Virus record (IMG/VR): IMGVR_UViG_3300020451_000101
Coordinates: 1-41,275 of that record
Direction: 5' to 3' (one strand)
Length of the DNA: 41,275 nucleotides
Source: a virus
Below the pieces are notes generated by a model, which was not told the origin of the DNA, did no database searches, and saw only the letters and a list, made by a program, of their open reading frames with translations. Position 1 is the stretch's first letter, and each line of letters begins with the position of its first letter. Shown piece after piece: positions 15,310 to 23,579 of the stretch. Made by a program: the position numbers and the translations under genes.

Positions 15310-17027
15310 TGATTGTTTTTGAAAGGATTCGTTGGAAGAACTTTCTGAGTACAGGTAATCAATTTACCGAAATCAATTTTCTTGAAACTCCATCCACTTT
15401 AATTATTGGAAACAATGGTGCTGGAAAAAGTACTATGTTAGATGCTTTGTGCTTTGGATTATTTAATAAACCATTTCGTAAAGTAACTAAATCACAATTA
15501 GTTAATAGTATTAATGAAAGAGAAACAAGAGTTGAGATAGAATTTAGTATAGGATCAGTAGAATATAAAGTTATACGTGGTATGAAACCAGGTCTATTTG
15601 AGTTATATCGTAATGATAATCTCATAGATCAAGATGCTGCTAACAGAGATTACCAAAAATATCTAGAACAAAGTATACTCAAATTAAATTTCAAGTCATT
15701 TACACAAGTGGTAATACTTGGGAGTAGTACATTTGTTCCCTTTATGCAATTATCAGCACCTCATAGAAGAGAAGTTATTGAGGATATACTTGACATTCAA
15801 GTCTTTAGTCATATGAATATGTTACTAAAAGATAGAGTCAAGGATAATAATGAAGCACTAAAAGATTGTGAACACGAGTTAGAGATGGCAAAGCAAGCAA
15901 TCACATCTCAACAGAAGACTCTTGATAAGTTAACTGAGTTTACTGATAAACAAAAATTAGAATTACAAATACAGATTGATAATAATGAAGAACGTATGTC
16001 ACAGATTCACAATGAGGTTGAGGTTTTACAATCAGAAATAGATAGTGGAAAAACTATTGATAAAGATTTAAAAAAGATACAGGCATCTTATAATCAGACT
16101 ATTAAAATTATGACTTCTATTGATACGAAGAATAAAAAGATCCAGAAAGATATAAAATTTTTCACTACAAATACTGCCTGTCCTACTTGTGCACAGACTA
16201 TTTCTCCAGAACATAGAGATGAAAAGGTTGAAGCATTTTCTAATAAAGGAAAAGAATTGTCAGACGCATCAGTACAATTAGCAGAACAATTAAAATCAAT
16301 AGAAGAAAGAACTAAAGGTATAAAAGAAAAACAAAGTATTCTAACTGAAACACAATTTGAGATACGTCGTTTATATAATGAAGAGACAAGACTCTTAAAA
16401 CAAAATAGTAATAACAGAAAAATATTAGAAATAGAAAATGATAATCAAGATATTAAAAAAGAAGATAATCTTTTACAAGAATTGACATCTAATTTTGAAG
16501 ATAAAGAAGAAGCTTGTGCTAGTGTTAATAAGGATGCACAAGATTATAAATTAGTTGCTACACTATTAAAAGATGGTGGAATAAAATCTAAGATTATATC
16601 TAAGTATATTCCTATTATCAATCAAAGAATTAATAAGTATCTATCTTCTATGGATACCTATATTAATTTTACTCTTGATGATCAGTTTAGAGAAATTATT
16701 AAATCTAGACATAGAGATAAATTTTCTTACTCATCATTCTCAGAAGGTGAAAAACAAAAGATTGACTTGTCTTTACTATTCACTTGGAGACATATTGCTA
16801 AGATAAAGAACTCTATCACTACAAATCTATTGATTCTTGATGAGGTATTTGATTCTAGTCTTGATACAAGTGCGACAGAGGAACTTTTAAAGATCCTTAA
16901 GGAACTACAAGACACAACTAATATGTTTATTATATCTCACAAAGGTGATATACTATTAGATAAGTTTGATAGAACTATCAAATTCGATAAATCATCTGAA
17001 TTTTCTAAGTGTATCAACTATGTTTGA
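15309..17027 (+). CDS. gp46: Recombination nuclease subunit (Rad50/SbcC-type ATPase)
   Basis: SMC-like ATPase that partners gp47 in end resection. The 572 residues compare with 560 in T4. Walker A is GNNGAGKS at 34-41. Long coiled coils flank a zinc hook CPTC at residues 291-294. The ABC signature is SFSEGEKQK at about 476-484, and Walker B is LLILDEVFD with D511-E512. Everything needed for activity is visible. The start overlaps the miniprotein stop, and the 3' end overlaps the following oxygenase gene by 8 nt. Confidence 0.96.
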   Translation: MIVFERIRWKNFLSTGNQFTEINFLETPSTLIIGNNGAGKSTMLDALCFGLFNKPFRKVTKSQLVNSINERETRVEIEFSIGSVEYKVIRGMKPGLFELYRNDNLIDQDAANRDYQKYLEQSILKLNFKSFTQVVILGSSTFVPFMQLSAPHRREVIEDILDIQVFSHMNMLLKDRVKDNNEALKDCEHELEMAKQAITSQQKTLDKLTEFTDKQKLELQIQIDNNEERMSQIHNEVEVLQSEIDSGKTIDKDLKKIQASYNQTIKIMTSIDTKNKKIQKDIKFFTTNTACPTCAQTISPEHRDEKVEAFSNKGKELSDASVQLAEQLKSIEERTKGIKEKQSILTETQFEIRRLYNEETRLLKQNSNNRKILEIENDNQDIKKEDNLLQELTSNFEDKEEACASVNKDAQDYKLVATLLKDGGIKSKIISKYIPIINQRINKYLSSMDTYINFTLDDQFREIIKSRHRDKFSYSSFSEGEKQKIDLSLLFTWRHIAKIKNSITTNLLILDEVFDSSLDTSATEELLKILKELQDTTNMFIISHKGDILLDKFDRTIKFDKSSEFSKCINYV

Positions 17028-17598
17028 CATTCCCTTTTACACTTCTAATGGTGAATTTGAATACCATAGAGATTTAAAAGAAAAATTAAAAAATCGTAGA
17101 GATGAATTTACTACAGATCTGTGTAGATTCTATGGTACTGGATATTCAACTATCCATACCAATTCTAATATACATATAGAAAATACTGAGTTTAAAGATT
17201 TTCTCTTATCAAAACAAGAGTTATTTGATCCAGACCTTGAGGTCACACATTGTTGGGTAAACATCAATCCAAAAGGTGCTTACCAAATGCGTCATAATCA
17301 CGCAGAGTGTGATGTAGCAGGAACATATTATTTACACGTACCTGTAGGAGATACAGGTGATTTGTATATGTATCATCCCGCCCCTGCTGTAGAAACAATG
17401 GGTAGAATAAAACCATACTGGCCAGCAACCCACTGCCAGATACCACGTGAAGGTGATTTATATTTCTGGCCAGGTTATCAAGACCACGAAGTACGTACTA
17501 ACCACGAGAACCAAGAACGATGGAGTATCAGTTTTATGATGTCAATCCCTTCCGAGATCCGACATACAAGATTTCCAAGTCTACCCCGCCCCCTATAA
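17020..17598 (+). CDS. 2OG-Fe(II) oxygenase-like protein (HxH type) 1
   Basis: A 192-residue double-stranded beta-helix enzyme candidate. Likely iron ligands are H92 and H94 (MRHNHAE) and H156 (YQDHEV). R168 (ERWSISF) is the probable 2-oxoglutarate anchor. The proximal motif is HxH rather than the classical HxD, as in the putative 2OG-Fe(II) oxygenase family common in cyanophages. The start at 17020 gives an 8-nt overlap with gp46. An upstream in-frame start at 16966 would overlap 62 nt and is less likely. The substrate is unknown. It is coupled to the next oxygenase by a TAATG overlap. Confidence 0.8.
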   Translation: MFDIPFYTSNGEFEYHRDLKEKLKNRRDEFTTDLCRFYGTGYSTIHTNSNIHIENTEFKDFLLSKQELFDPDLEVTHCWVNINPKGAYQMRHNHAECDVAGTYYLHVPVGDTGDLYMYHPAPAVETMGRIKPYWPATHCQIPREGDLYFWPGYQDHEVRTNHENQERWSISFMMSIPSEIRHTRFPSLPRPL

Positions 17599-18143
17599 TG
17601 GAAGAAGTAAATCTTTTCCCTACTACTATCAACGTGTTTCATCACAACGATAATGCTATCGATAGTGAAGTTGAGGGTATACCTGATGACCCTGATATAT
17701 TATCTCACATCTCTCGTAATGCAAGGGCAGATATAAAAACAGGTTCACATAATGGTATGAAAAATCTAAAGATGTTTGAGAAGTATGAACTTCCACATCT
17801 AGAAGATTTCTTTAATGAATGTTTATGGGAACTAGATGCTAGACTTAGTATAGAGCAATCTTGGATCAATAAAGGTCCTAAGGACAGTCATCAAATCGCA
17901 CACACACATTCTGGATTTAAAGTTTCTGGTGTATACTGGCATAATATAACACCACAACAAGGAGGTATCGTTTTTATGAATCCAATACCATTCTCTAAAA
18001 TGGGTCATTGGGGAACTGAAGAAGGAAGACACTTCCCTTGTAAATCTAGAACTCTTATCTTATTTCCATCTTGGTTAGAACATAAAACTGTCAAAAATGG
18101 TATAGATAGAGATAGAATATCCATAGCATTTAACGCACGATGA
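17598..18143 (+). CDS. 2OG-Fe(II) oxygenase-like protein (HxH type) 2
   Basis: A 181-residue relative of the preceding gene. Predicted ligands are H102 and H104 (AHTHSG) and H162 (WLEHKT), and R173 (DRISIAFNA) is the cosubstrate anchor. The start at 17598 shares one base with the upstream stop. A longer in-frame reading from 17520 would overlap the first oxygenase by 79 nt and is rejected. The pair looks like an old tandem duplication, strongly diverged. The substrate is unknown. Confidence 0.8.
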   Translation: MEEVNLFPTTINVFHHNDNAIDSEVEGIPDDPDILSHISRNARADIKTGSHNGMKNLKMFEKYELPHLEDFFNECLWELDARLSIEQSWINKGPKDSHQIAHTHSGFKVSGVYWHNITPQQGGIVFMNPIPFSKMGHWGTEEGRHFPCKSRTLILFPSWLEHKTVKNGIDRDRISIAFNAR

Positions 18144-18352
18144 ATTGTTGGCACTGTAACACTGAATTAATTTGGGGATCTGATTTTGATGCCGAAGACT
18201 ATGGATGTGAAGAGGAATACTCTATCGTAACTAATCTTACTTGCCCTAAATGTCAATCATTTGTACAAGTTTATTATCCTAGAGAGGATCAGAGAGATGA
18301 AAGTACCGAACTGGCAACACCACTCCAAAAAGGAGAAGAAGCGACATCTTAA
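18140..18352 (+). CDS. Small zinc-ribbon protein, 70 aa
   Basis: Two Cys pairs, CWHC at residues 3-6 and CPKC at about 35-38, form a probable treble-clef or zinc-ribbon knuckle. The segment between is acidic (DFDAEDYGCEEEY) and the C-terminal tail is polar. It overlaps the upstream oxygenase by 4 nt (ATGA). It could bind nucleic acid or protein. No family is named. The 3' part overlaps another possible short gene. Confidence 0.7.
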   Translation: MNCWHCNTELIWGSDFDAEDYGCEEEYSIVTNLTCPKCQSFVQVYYPREDQRDESTELATPLQKGEEATS

Positions 18353-18452
18353 ACCACAAGCACTACGTCAAGCACGTGCCAGACGTAGACAGTTGATAAA
18401 GTGTCTATTGAACCGTCCTAGTGGCGGTTCTTCTATTATAATGTGTATATAA
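18297..18452 (+). CDS. Possible overlapping basic mini-gene, 51 aa
   Basis: This frame starts with ATG at 18297 after a purine-rich AGAGAGGATCAGAGAG stretch and overlaps the zinc-ribbon gene by 56 nt. The product is very basic in the middle (KKEKKRHLKPQALRQARARR), like a small nucleic-acid-binding or ribosomal-like peptide. The 3' end runs through the hairpin and -10 element of the next gene, so its last codons may not be under coding selection. It is real only with moderate probability. Confidence 0.4.
   Translation: MKVPNWQHHSKKEKKRHLKPQALRQARARRRQLIKCLLNRPSGGSSIIMCI
18393..18442 (+). promoter_or_regulatory. Leader/promoter of the VWA gene, with hairpin and TATAAT
   Basis: TTGATAAAGTGTC starts at 18393. 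A hairpin GAACCG/CGGTTC follows at 18410-18430 with a short T-rich tail, and then a perfect -10 TATAAT at 18437 with no good -35 at 17 bp. The same order recurs upstream of the CobS-like gene at 20809. The hairpin may end upstream transcripts while TATAAT starts a new one. Marine cyanobacterial promoters often lack a -35 box. Confidence 0.55.
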
Positions 18453-18467
18453 GCGACACACAGAATT

Positions 18468-20804
18468 ATGACAATCAACACAGGAGTCAAAGGTACACTT
18501 GCTAAACTACTTGCAACAGAAGATCTAGTTGTAGAGCACAGAAAATGTGAGACAGCACAGTTCGATGTAGAAAGACGTGTGTTGACATTACCTGTATGGG
18601 ACAACGCATCAGAAGATGTATATGATATGCTTGTTTCTCACGAGGTAGGTCACGCACTATTCACTCCTAACGAAGATTGGACATCAAAGATCAAGGTTCC
18701 TCATTCATTCATCAATGTTATTGAAGATGCTCGTATCGAGAAGTTAATGAAGAGAAAGTATGCAGGATTACCAAAGACATTCTTCAAAGGATATCAAGAG
18801 TTAGATGGAGAAGATTTCTTTCAAGTAAATGACAAAGGTGATCTACGTGACATTCAATTAATTGATCGTATCAATCTTCAGTTCAAAGTTGGTAACTTCA
18901 CTTACATTCCTTTCCAAGATTCAGAGTATGAGTTTGTTAAAAGAGCAGAAGAAGTAGAAACATTTGAAGAAGTTATGCAACTCTCTAAAGACATCTTTGA
19001 TTTTATGAAGCAACAGTGGGAAGAAGAGCAAGCAGAAAAAGCAGAAGAAGAAGAAGCAGAAAGAATGTTAGAAATGGGTGGTGGTGAAGGTGGACAACAA
19101 CCAGACTACCTTGAAGAAGGTGAAGATCTATCAGAAGGTAAAGGAAACAAAGCAGAAGATGCAGAGCAAACACCTGATCAGGAAATCATCAATCCAAATC
19201 AACCTTGGGATTCATTAGATACTGAAGCGGGTCAAGCACCTCCAACTCCTGCAACTGCTCAAGAACCTGCAAAGGCAGATGTAAATACAGAAGCATCAGC
19301 ACCAACTCCAGAACAGTTCAAACCAGAAGCAGAAACTGACAATACTTTCATTCAGAAAGTAAAAGATTATGTCAAGCACGGTGGTTATGAAATTGAGTAT
19401 GTAGAAATTCCTAGAGTCAATGATCTTAAAGATGTCATCATCAGTGAGAAGGAGATTCAAGAAGAACTAGATACTTGGTTTACAGATTTCCAACTTACAA
19501 GACAGTGCAATTCTTCTTGGTCAAGTGATCAGAATGTTGAGAACGATCAACTATCAGAAGCACTATACACTCTTGGTCTTGCAGATAAAGAGTATGAGAA
19601 ATTCAGAAAGCAATCTCAACCAGAAGTTAACTATCTTGTAAAAGAGTTTGAGATGAGAAAGTCAGCACAAGCATATGCTAGAGCAGGGGTATCTCGTACA
19701 GGAGTTCTTAACACAAAGATTCTTCATCAGTACAAGTACAACGAAGATCTATTCAAGAAAGTAACAACTCTACCTGACGGTAAGAACCACGGTATGATCT
19801 TTGTATTAGATTGGTCAGGTTCTATGAATCACAATCTTTTAGATACAGTAAAGCAAGTTTGTTCACTCGCTTGGTTCTGTCGTAAGGTTCAGATTCCATT
19901 CAAGGTATATGCTTTCTCTAACTACAGAATGTCTTGGGGAAGAAAGCAAATGATTATGCCTGAGAAGATGGGTAATGTAGATTTGAACGAAGGATTCTGT
20001 CTTATGGAATTACTAACATCTAATGGTAACAATAAGACATTTGAGCACAACATCAAAAACTTCTTCAGAGTTGGTATGTCAGCAGGAGACTACAGACTAG
20101 AAGATTCAAATGACTTACAGGAAAATTACAATAGATTCTCTTACTACCACGGTAGAAGACTTCCAAATCCTCCTAAGTTTGGTCTTGGTTCTACTCCACT
20201 TATGGAAACAGTAACAGTATTACATTCAGTAATCCCTGCATTCAGAAAAGAAACAGGTGCAGAAAAAATATCTGTAAGTATCTTAAGTGATGGTGAAACT
20301 GCTCCTTGCTCATACTACTGCCCCAGAAATTTTATGGGTGATGTCGAAAGATACTACAGCAACAGTTTCAATTCTAGATGTCAATTACGTAACCGTAAAA
20401 CTGGTAGAGTATATCCTCACAGTTATGACATCGAAACAAGTTATAACTCTTTCCTATCACACCTAAAAGAGTCCTTCCCATATGTCAACCTACTAGGATT
20501 CAGAATACTATCTAAAGGTGAGGGTGGTTCTTACTTCAGACAGCAATCTGTTAGAGGTTACTTCAAAGGTTCTTGGGAGGAAGCATCAGCATCCTACAAA
20601 AAGAATAGATTCTTTGAAATGGACAACTCTGGTTTTGATAAGTTATTCATCTTACCATCAACCAATACAACTGACGATCATTCGATGGAAGAACTTGATG
20701 AGGGTGCAACCAAGGCACAGATCAGATCTGCATTCAAAAAGATGTTTAAAGGTAAAGCATCCAATAAAAGATTGCTCACATCATTCTCTAAGACAGTTGC
20801 ATAA
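18468..20804 (+). CDS. VWA-domain protein with HExxH motif, CobT-like partner of the AAA+ ATPase
   Basis: A 778-residue protein. Near the N-terminus is a zinc-protease-type HEVGH motif (H58, E59, H62). A downstream NVIEDARIE follows (E86 or E91 could be a third ligand). Residues about 170-300 are an acidic, low-complexity Glu/Gln/Pro linker, as in CobT. The C-terminal half is a von Willebrand A domain with a full MIDAS: D448-W-S450-G-S452, T576 and D608. Such VWA proteins pair with MoxR/CobS-type AAA+ ATPases, and one follows directly. It is often annotated as a peptidase or CobT in cyanophages. True CobT lacks HExxH as far as I know. It may act as a substrate-binding chaperone or protease adaptor. 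Confidence 0.8.
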   Translation: MTINTGVKGTLAKLLATEDLVVEHRKCETAQFDVERRVLTLPVWDNASEDVYDMLVSHEVGHALFTPNEDWTSKIKVPHSFINVIEDARIEKLMKRKYAGLPKTFFKGYQELDGEDFFQVNDKGDLRDIQLIDRINLQFKVGNFTYIPFQDSEYEFVKRAEEVETFEEVMQLSKDIFDFMKQQWEEEQAEKAEEEEAERMLEMGGGEGGQQPDYLEEGEDLSEGKGNKAEDAEQTPDQEIINPNQPWDSLDTEAGQAPPTPATAQEPAKADVNTEASAPTPEQFKPEAETDNTFIQKVKDYVKHGGYEIEYVEIPRVNDLKDVIISEKEIQEELDTWFTDFQLTRQCNSSWSSDQNVENDQLSEALYTLGLADKEYEKFRKQSQPEVNYLVKEFEMRKSAQAYARAGVSRTGVLNTKILHQYKYNEDLFKKVTTLPDGKNHGMIFVLDWSGSMNHNLLDTVKQVCSLAWFCRKVQIPFKVYAFSNYRMSWGRKQMIMPEKMGNVDLNEGFCLMELLTSNGNNKTFEHNIKNFFRVGMSAGDYRLEDSNDLQENYNRFSYYHGRRLPNPPKFGLGSTPLMETVTVLHSVIPAFRKETGAEKISVSILSDGETAPCSYYCPRNFMGDVERYYSNSFNSRCQLRNRKTGRVYPHSYDIETSYNSFLSHLKESFPYVNLLGFRILSKGEGGSYFRQQSVRGYFKGSWEEASASYKKNRFFEMDNSGFDKLFILPSTNTTDDHSMEELDEGATKAQIRSAFKKMFKGKASNKRLLTSFSKTVA

Positions 20805-20808
20805 CCAC

Positions 20809-20838
20809 TTGACAAAGTGTCCACTAACCCCCTATAAG
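20809..20838 (+). promoter_or_regulatory. Sigma70-like promoter overlapping a terminator, upstream of the CobS-like gene
   Basis: TTGACA at 20809, an 18-bp spacer and TATAAG at 20833 form a promoter whose -10 lies in the loop of the terminator hairpin. A second possible -10, CATAAT at 20854, follows the hairpin at the place matching TATAAT upstream of the VWA gene. The gene starts 26 nt after it. Confidence 0.5.
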
Positions 20839-20847
20839 GGGGTTTTC
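20826..20847 (+). terminator. Terminator between the VWA gene and the CobS-like gene
   Basis: AACCCCC (20826-20832) pairs with GGGGGTT (20838-20844) around a TATAA loop, followed by TTTTCC. It separates the two transcripts. Its G5/C5 stem resembles the one after the CobS-like gene. Confidence 0.75.
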
Positions 20848-20884
20848 CTATGTCATAATGTATACATAGACAACAGGACACACA

Positions 20885-21973
20885 ATGCCATTCAAAACAG
20901 AAATCCCAGTGACAACACAAGACCTTGTTACTTATCTAAAAGATAACTTCGGAGACGAAGTTGCTGTACCTCAATTAATGAATGCAGCAGATGAATTCAA
21001 ATGCTCTCTCGCTACAGTTAAGAAGCGTTTGAAGACTTACAAAAAAGGTATAGGTAAGTGGAACCTTACAGTACAAGAAGTACGTAAACAACTTGAGAAG
21101 ACTTATGTTCAAGAACAGAAAGTATCTCTAGTACCACTCAAGGATGAGAACTTTGTACCATTCGGTAACTTCAATGCAGTAAAGAAGATACTTAAGTCAG
21201 GTGCATTCTACCCAACATTCATTACAGGATTGTCAGGTAACGGTAAAACATTCGGTGTAGAACAAGCGTGTGCTCAACTAAATAAAGAGTTAATACGTGT
21301 AAACATTACCATTGAAACAGACGAAGATGATCTTATTGGTGGGTTTCGTCTTGTTAACGGTGACACTGTTTGGCATAATGGACCCGTTATCGAAGCTTTG
21401 GAAAGGGGAACTGTCCTCCTTCTAGATGAAGTCGATCTAGCATCTAACAAGATACTATGCTTACAAAGTATTCTTGAAGGTAAGGGAGTCTTCCTTAAGA
21501 AGATAGGTAGATACGTCCATCCTGCAAAAGGTTTCAACGTAATTGCTACAGCAAACACAAAGGGTAAAGGTTCTGACGATGGTAGATTCATCGGTACCAA
21601 TGTTCTTAACGAAGCATTCCTTGAGAGATTTGCTATTACTCTAGAGCAAGACTATCCATCACCTCAGACAGAGACAAAGATTCTTAACAAGATTTCTTCC
21701 AACAAACAGTTCTGTGAAAGACTTGCAAGTTGGGCAGACATTATCCGTAAGACATTCAAGGATGGTGGAGTTGATGAAGTGATCTCTACACGTCGTCTTG
21801 TACACGTTGTGAGAGCATTTGATATCTTTGGTTCTAAAGAAACTGCTATCCAGTACAGCATCAACAGATTCGATGATGAGACAAAGCAAGCATTCCTTGA
21901 GTTGTATGACAAGATCGATGCTGATTTCGATGTTGCACCACCAACACCACTATCAGATAATCCACAAGGTTGA
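20885..21973 (+). CDS. cobS: CobS/MoxR-type AAA+ ATPase
   Basis: A 362-residue AAA+ ATPase. An N-terminal region of about 80 residues looks helix-turn-helix-like (CSLATVKKRLKTYKKG). Walker A is GLSGNGKT at 115-122, Walker B is VLLLDEVD with D181-E182, and sensor 1 is IATANT (N224). The FLERF block holds a likely arginine finger. Annotated cyanophage CobS is one subunit of aerobic cobaltochelatase in B12 synthesis, but no CobN is present here. The alternative is a MoxR-type remodelling ATPase working with the upstream VWA protein. AGGA precedes the ATG. It is flanked by terminators, so it forms its own unit. Confidence 0.9.
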   Translation: MPFKTEIPVTTQDLVTYLKDNFGDEVAVPQLMNAADEFKCSLATVKKRLKTYKKGIGKWNLTVQEVRKQLEKTYVQEQKVSLVPLKDENFVPFGNFNAVKKILKSGAFYPTFITGLSGNGKTFGVEQACAQLNKELIRVNITIETDEDDLIGGFRLVNGDTVWHNGPVIEALERGTVLLLDEVDLASNKILCLQSILEGKGVFLKKIGRYVHPAKGFNVIATANTKGKGSDDGRFIGTNVLNEAFLERFAITLEQDYPSPQTETKILNKISSNKQFCERLASWADIIRKTFKDGGVDEVISTRRLVHVVRAFDIFGSKETAIQYSINRFDDETKQAFLELYDKIDADFDVAPPTPLSDNPQG

Positions 21974-21998
21974 CTTCTGATTTAAAAAGAGTTATTAT

Positions 21999-22024
21999 AA
22001 GGGGGTTCAAAACCCCCTTTTTTG
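21999..22024 (+). terminator. Rho-independent terminator after the CobS-like gene
   Basis: AAGGGGGTT (21999-22007) pairs with AACCCCCTT (22011-22019) around a 3-nt CAA loop, and a T run continues to 22023. It is a strong hairpin. It directly abuts the GTG start proposed for the next gene. Confidence 0.9.
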
Positions 22025-22338
22025 TGGCATTCAAATATGATGAGGATAAACTCCTCAGTGAAGTTGCAGACTACATATCGCAAACTTACCAACAGCATTA
22101 TTCAAAAGGTAATGTTCAAACACTTGACCTGATAGATTCTGTTGGAGATGCAGAAGCATTTTGTAGATCGAACATTCTTAAATATGCTTCTCGATATGAT
22201 CGTAAGGGTTCAGCGAGAAAAGATATTGTAAAAATTGTTCACTATGCTATACTGTTATTGCATTTCAATGACAAGAAAGCAACCTCTAATCTAAACATCT
22301 CTGGTTCTACAGCATTTACTGTAGATTACGACAAATAA
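22024..22338 (+). CDS. DUF3310-like (SaV-type) small protein
   Basis: The pattern LLSEVADYI ... LDLIDSVGDAEAFCRSNILKYASRYDRKGSARKDIVKIVHYAILL resembles phage DUF3310 proteins, whose function is unclear though a nucleotide-related role has been proposed. From the GTG at 22024 it has 104 residues. The only other start is TTG at 21970, which would place the whole terminator hairpin inside the coding region. There is no in-frame ATG and no good ribosome site next to the GTG. gp45 follows after 3 nt. The family call is moderate and the start is uncertain. Confidence 0.6.
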   Translation: MAFKYDEDKLLSEVADYISQTYQQHYSKGNVQTLDLIDSVGDAEAFCRSNILKYASRYDRKGSARKDIVKIVHYAILLLHFNDKKATSNLNISGSTAFTVDYDK

Positions 22339-22341
22339 ATT

Positions 22342-23025
22342 ATGACAACTGAGACTATTGTTAAACTTTCCAAGAGAACGCAGAACGTCCTCAAAAACTT
22401 CGCAACCATCAACAAGTCTATTATTATTGAGAGTGGTAGCAAAGTTAGGACACTCAGCATCAACAAAAACATCTATGCTTCTGCTAAAGTCACTGAGAAA
22501 TTCCCAAGAGAAATCCCGATTTATGATCTGGGTGTATTCCTCTCTGGTCTATCATTGTTTGAGAATCCAGTATTCGACTTCACGCATACTCAAAAATTAA
22601 TTACTCGTGATGAAGTAACAAACGCAACTACAACATTTTTCTATGATGAGGCATCGATTATCAATCCTACCTTACCTACGAAAGATATTGCAATGCCAGA
22701 AGTTGATGTTAGTTTCAATCTTAGAGCAGAAACTTTAAACAATATCTTACGTGCAGCAGCAGTATATAAAGTTGAAGACTTATGTGTTTACAATAAAGGT
22801 GAGAAGGTTCATCTTATGGTATGTGACAAGAAGAATGAAACATCAAATACTTACAGTGTACCAGTTGGTAAGAATGAATTTGATACTGAGTTCTGTTTTT
22901 GTTTCAAGGTAGAAAACATAAGAATATTACCTGGTGATTACAACGTTGAAATATCTTCTAATAAGATAAGTCGTTTTAAATCTGAAGGTAATGGAGTAGA
23001 ATACTTTATTGCATTAGAACCATAA
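22342..23025 (+). CDS. gp45: Sliding clamp (DNA polymerase processivity factor)
   Basis: Trimeric ring that tethers gp43 and also activates late transcription with gp55. Length (227 aa) equals T4 gp45 (228). Landmarks are VKLSKRTQNVLKNFATIN at the N-terminus, IPIYDLGVFLSGLSL, LNNILRAAAVYKVEDL, and the C-terminal LPGDYNVEISSNKISRFKSEGN with YFIALEP. The stop overlaps the next ATG by one base. Loading depends on gp44/gp62, also in this window. Confidence 0.95.
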   Translation: MTTETIVKLSKRTQNVLKNFATINKSIIIESGSKVRTLSINKNIYASAKVTEKFPREIPIYDLGVFLSGLSLFENPVFDFTHTQKLITRDEVTNATTTFFYDEASIINPTLPTKDIAMPEVDVSFNLRAETLNNILRAAAVYKVEDLCVYNKGEKVHLMVCDKKNETSNTYSVPVGKNEFDTEFCFCFKVENIRILPGDYNVEISSNKISRFKSEGNGVEYFIALEP

Positions 23026-23579
23026 TGTTTAGAAGATCTCTTTTTGATGTTCCAATATTCATAGTCCCAGTAGGAGATTGGCAGAACCAAAAGAGTGCCT
23101 TCTTAGATAGAATGGATTGGAGTGATAAGGATTGTCAGTTAGAACATTGTTGGACAGACTATCATAAGTTTTTCAAAGCAGGAAAGATGCCTGATTACTT
23201 TGATCACTTGATGGCAATCCTTGATTTACCGATGCAAATATTTCAAAGAGAGAATCCTGGTGCCTATGTAAATTCTGCTTGGTGTCAAAGATATTCTAAA
23301 AATAGTCAGTACCATCCTGCACATACACACGGTGCTATCGGATGGTCTTCTGTTTTCTATGCACAACTAGGATATGGACATAAACCAACTGCATTCATTT
23401 CACCTATAACTGACCCTTGGTCAGGACATATTGATGAAGCATTCCCAAATGTTAAAGAAGGTGATATGATATTCTTTCCATCATATTTAATTCATCAATC
23501 ATTACCACACAATAGTAACGAAGATAAAATTATTTTTAGTATGAACTTTGTGAAATCTGAAGAAACAATCTATGTCTGA
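23025..23579 (+). CDS. 2OG-Fe(II) oxygenase-like protein (HxH type) 3
   Basis: A 184-residue protein inserted between clamp and clamp-loader genes. Likely iron ligands are H100 and H102 (PAHTHGA) and H157 (LIHQSL). The cosubstrate position is K168 instead of Arg (EDKIIFSMNF), a conservative change. It has the same fold pattern as the two genes at 17.0-18.1 kb but is clearly diverged. It has a 1-nt overlap with gp45 and 8 nt with gp44. The substrate is unknown. Confidence 0.75.
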   Translation: MFRRSLFDVPIFIVPVGDWQNQKSAFLDRMDWSDKDCQLEHCWTDYHKFFKAGKMPDYFDHLMAILDLPMQIFQRENPGAYVNSAWCQRYSKNSQYHPAHTHGAIGWSSVFYAQLGYGHKPTAFISPITDPWSGHIDEAFPNVKEGDMIFFPSYLIHQSLPHNSNEDKIIFSMNFVKSEETIYV

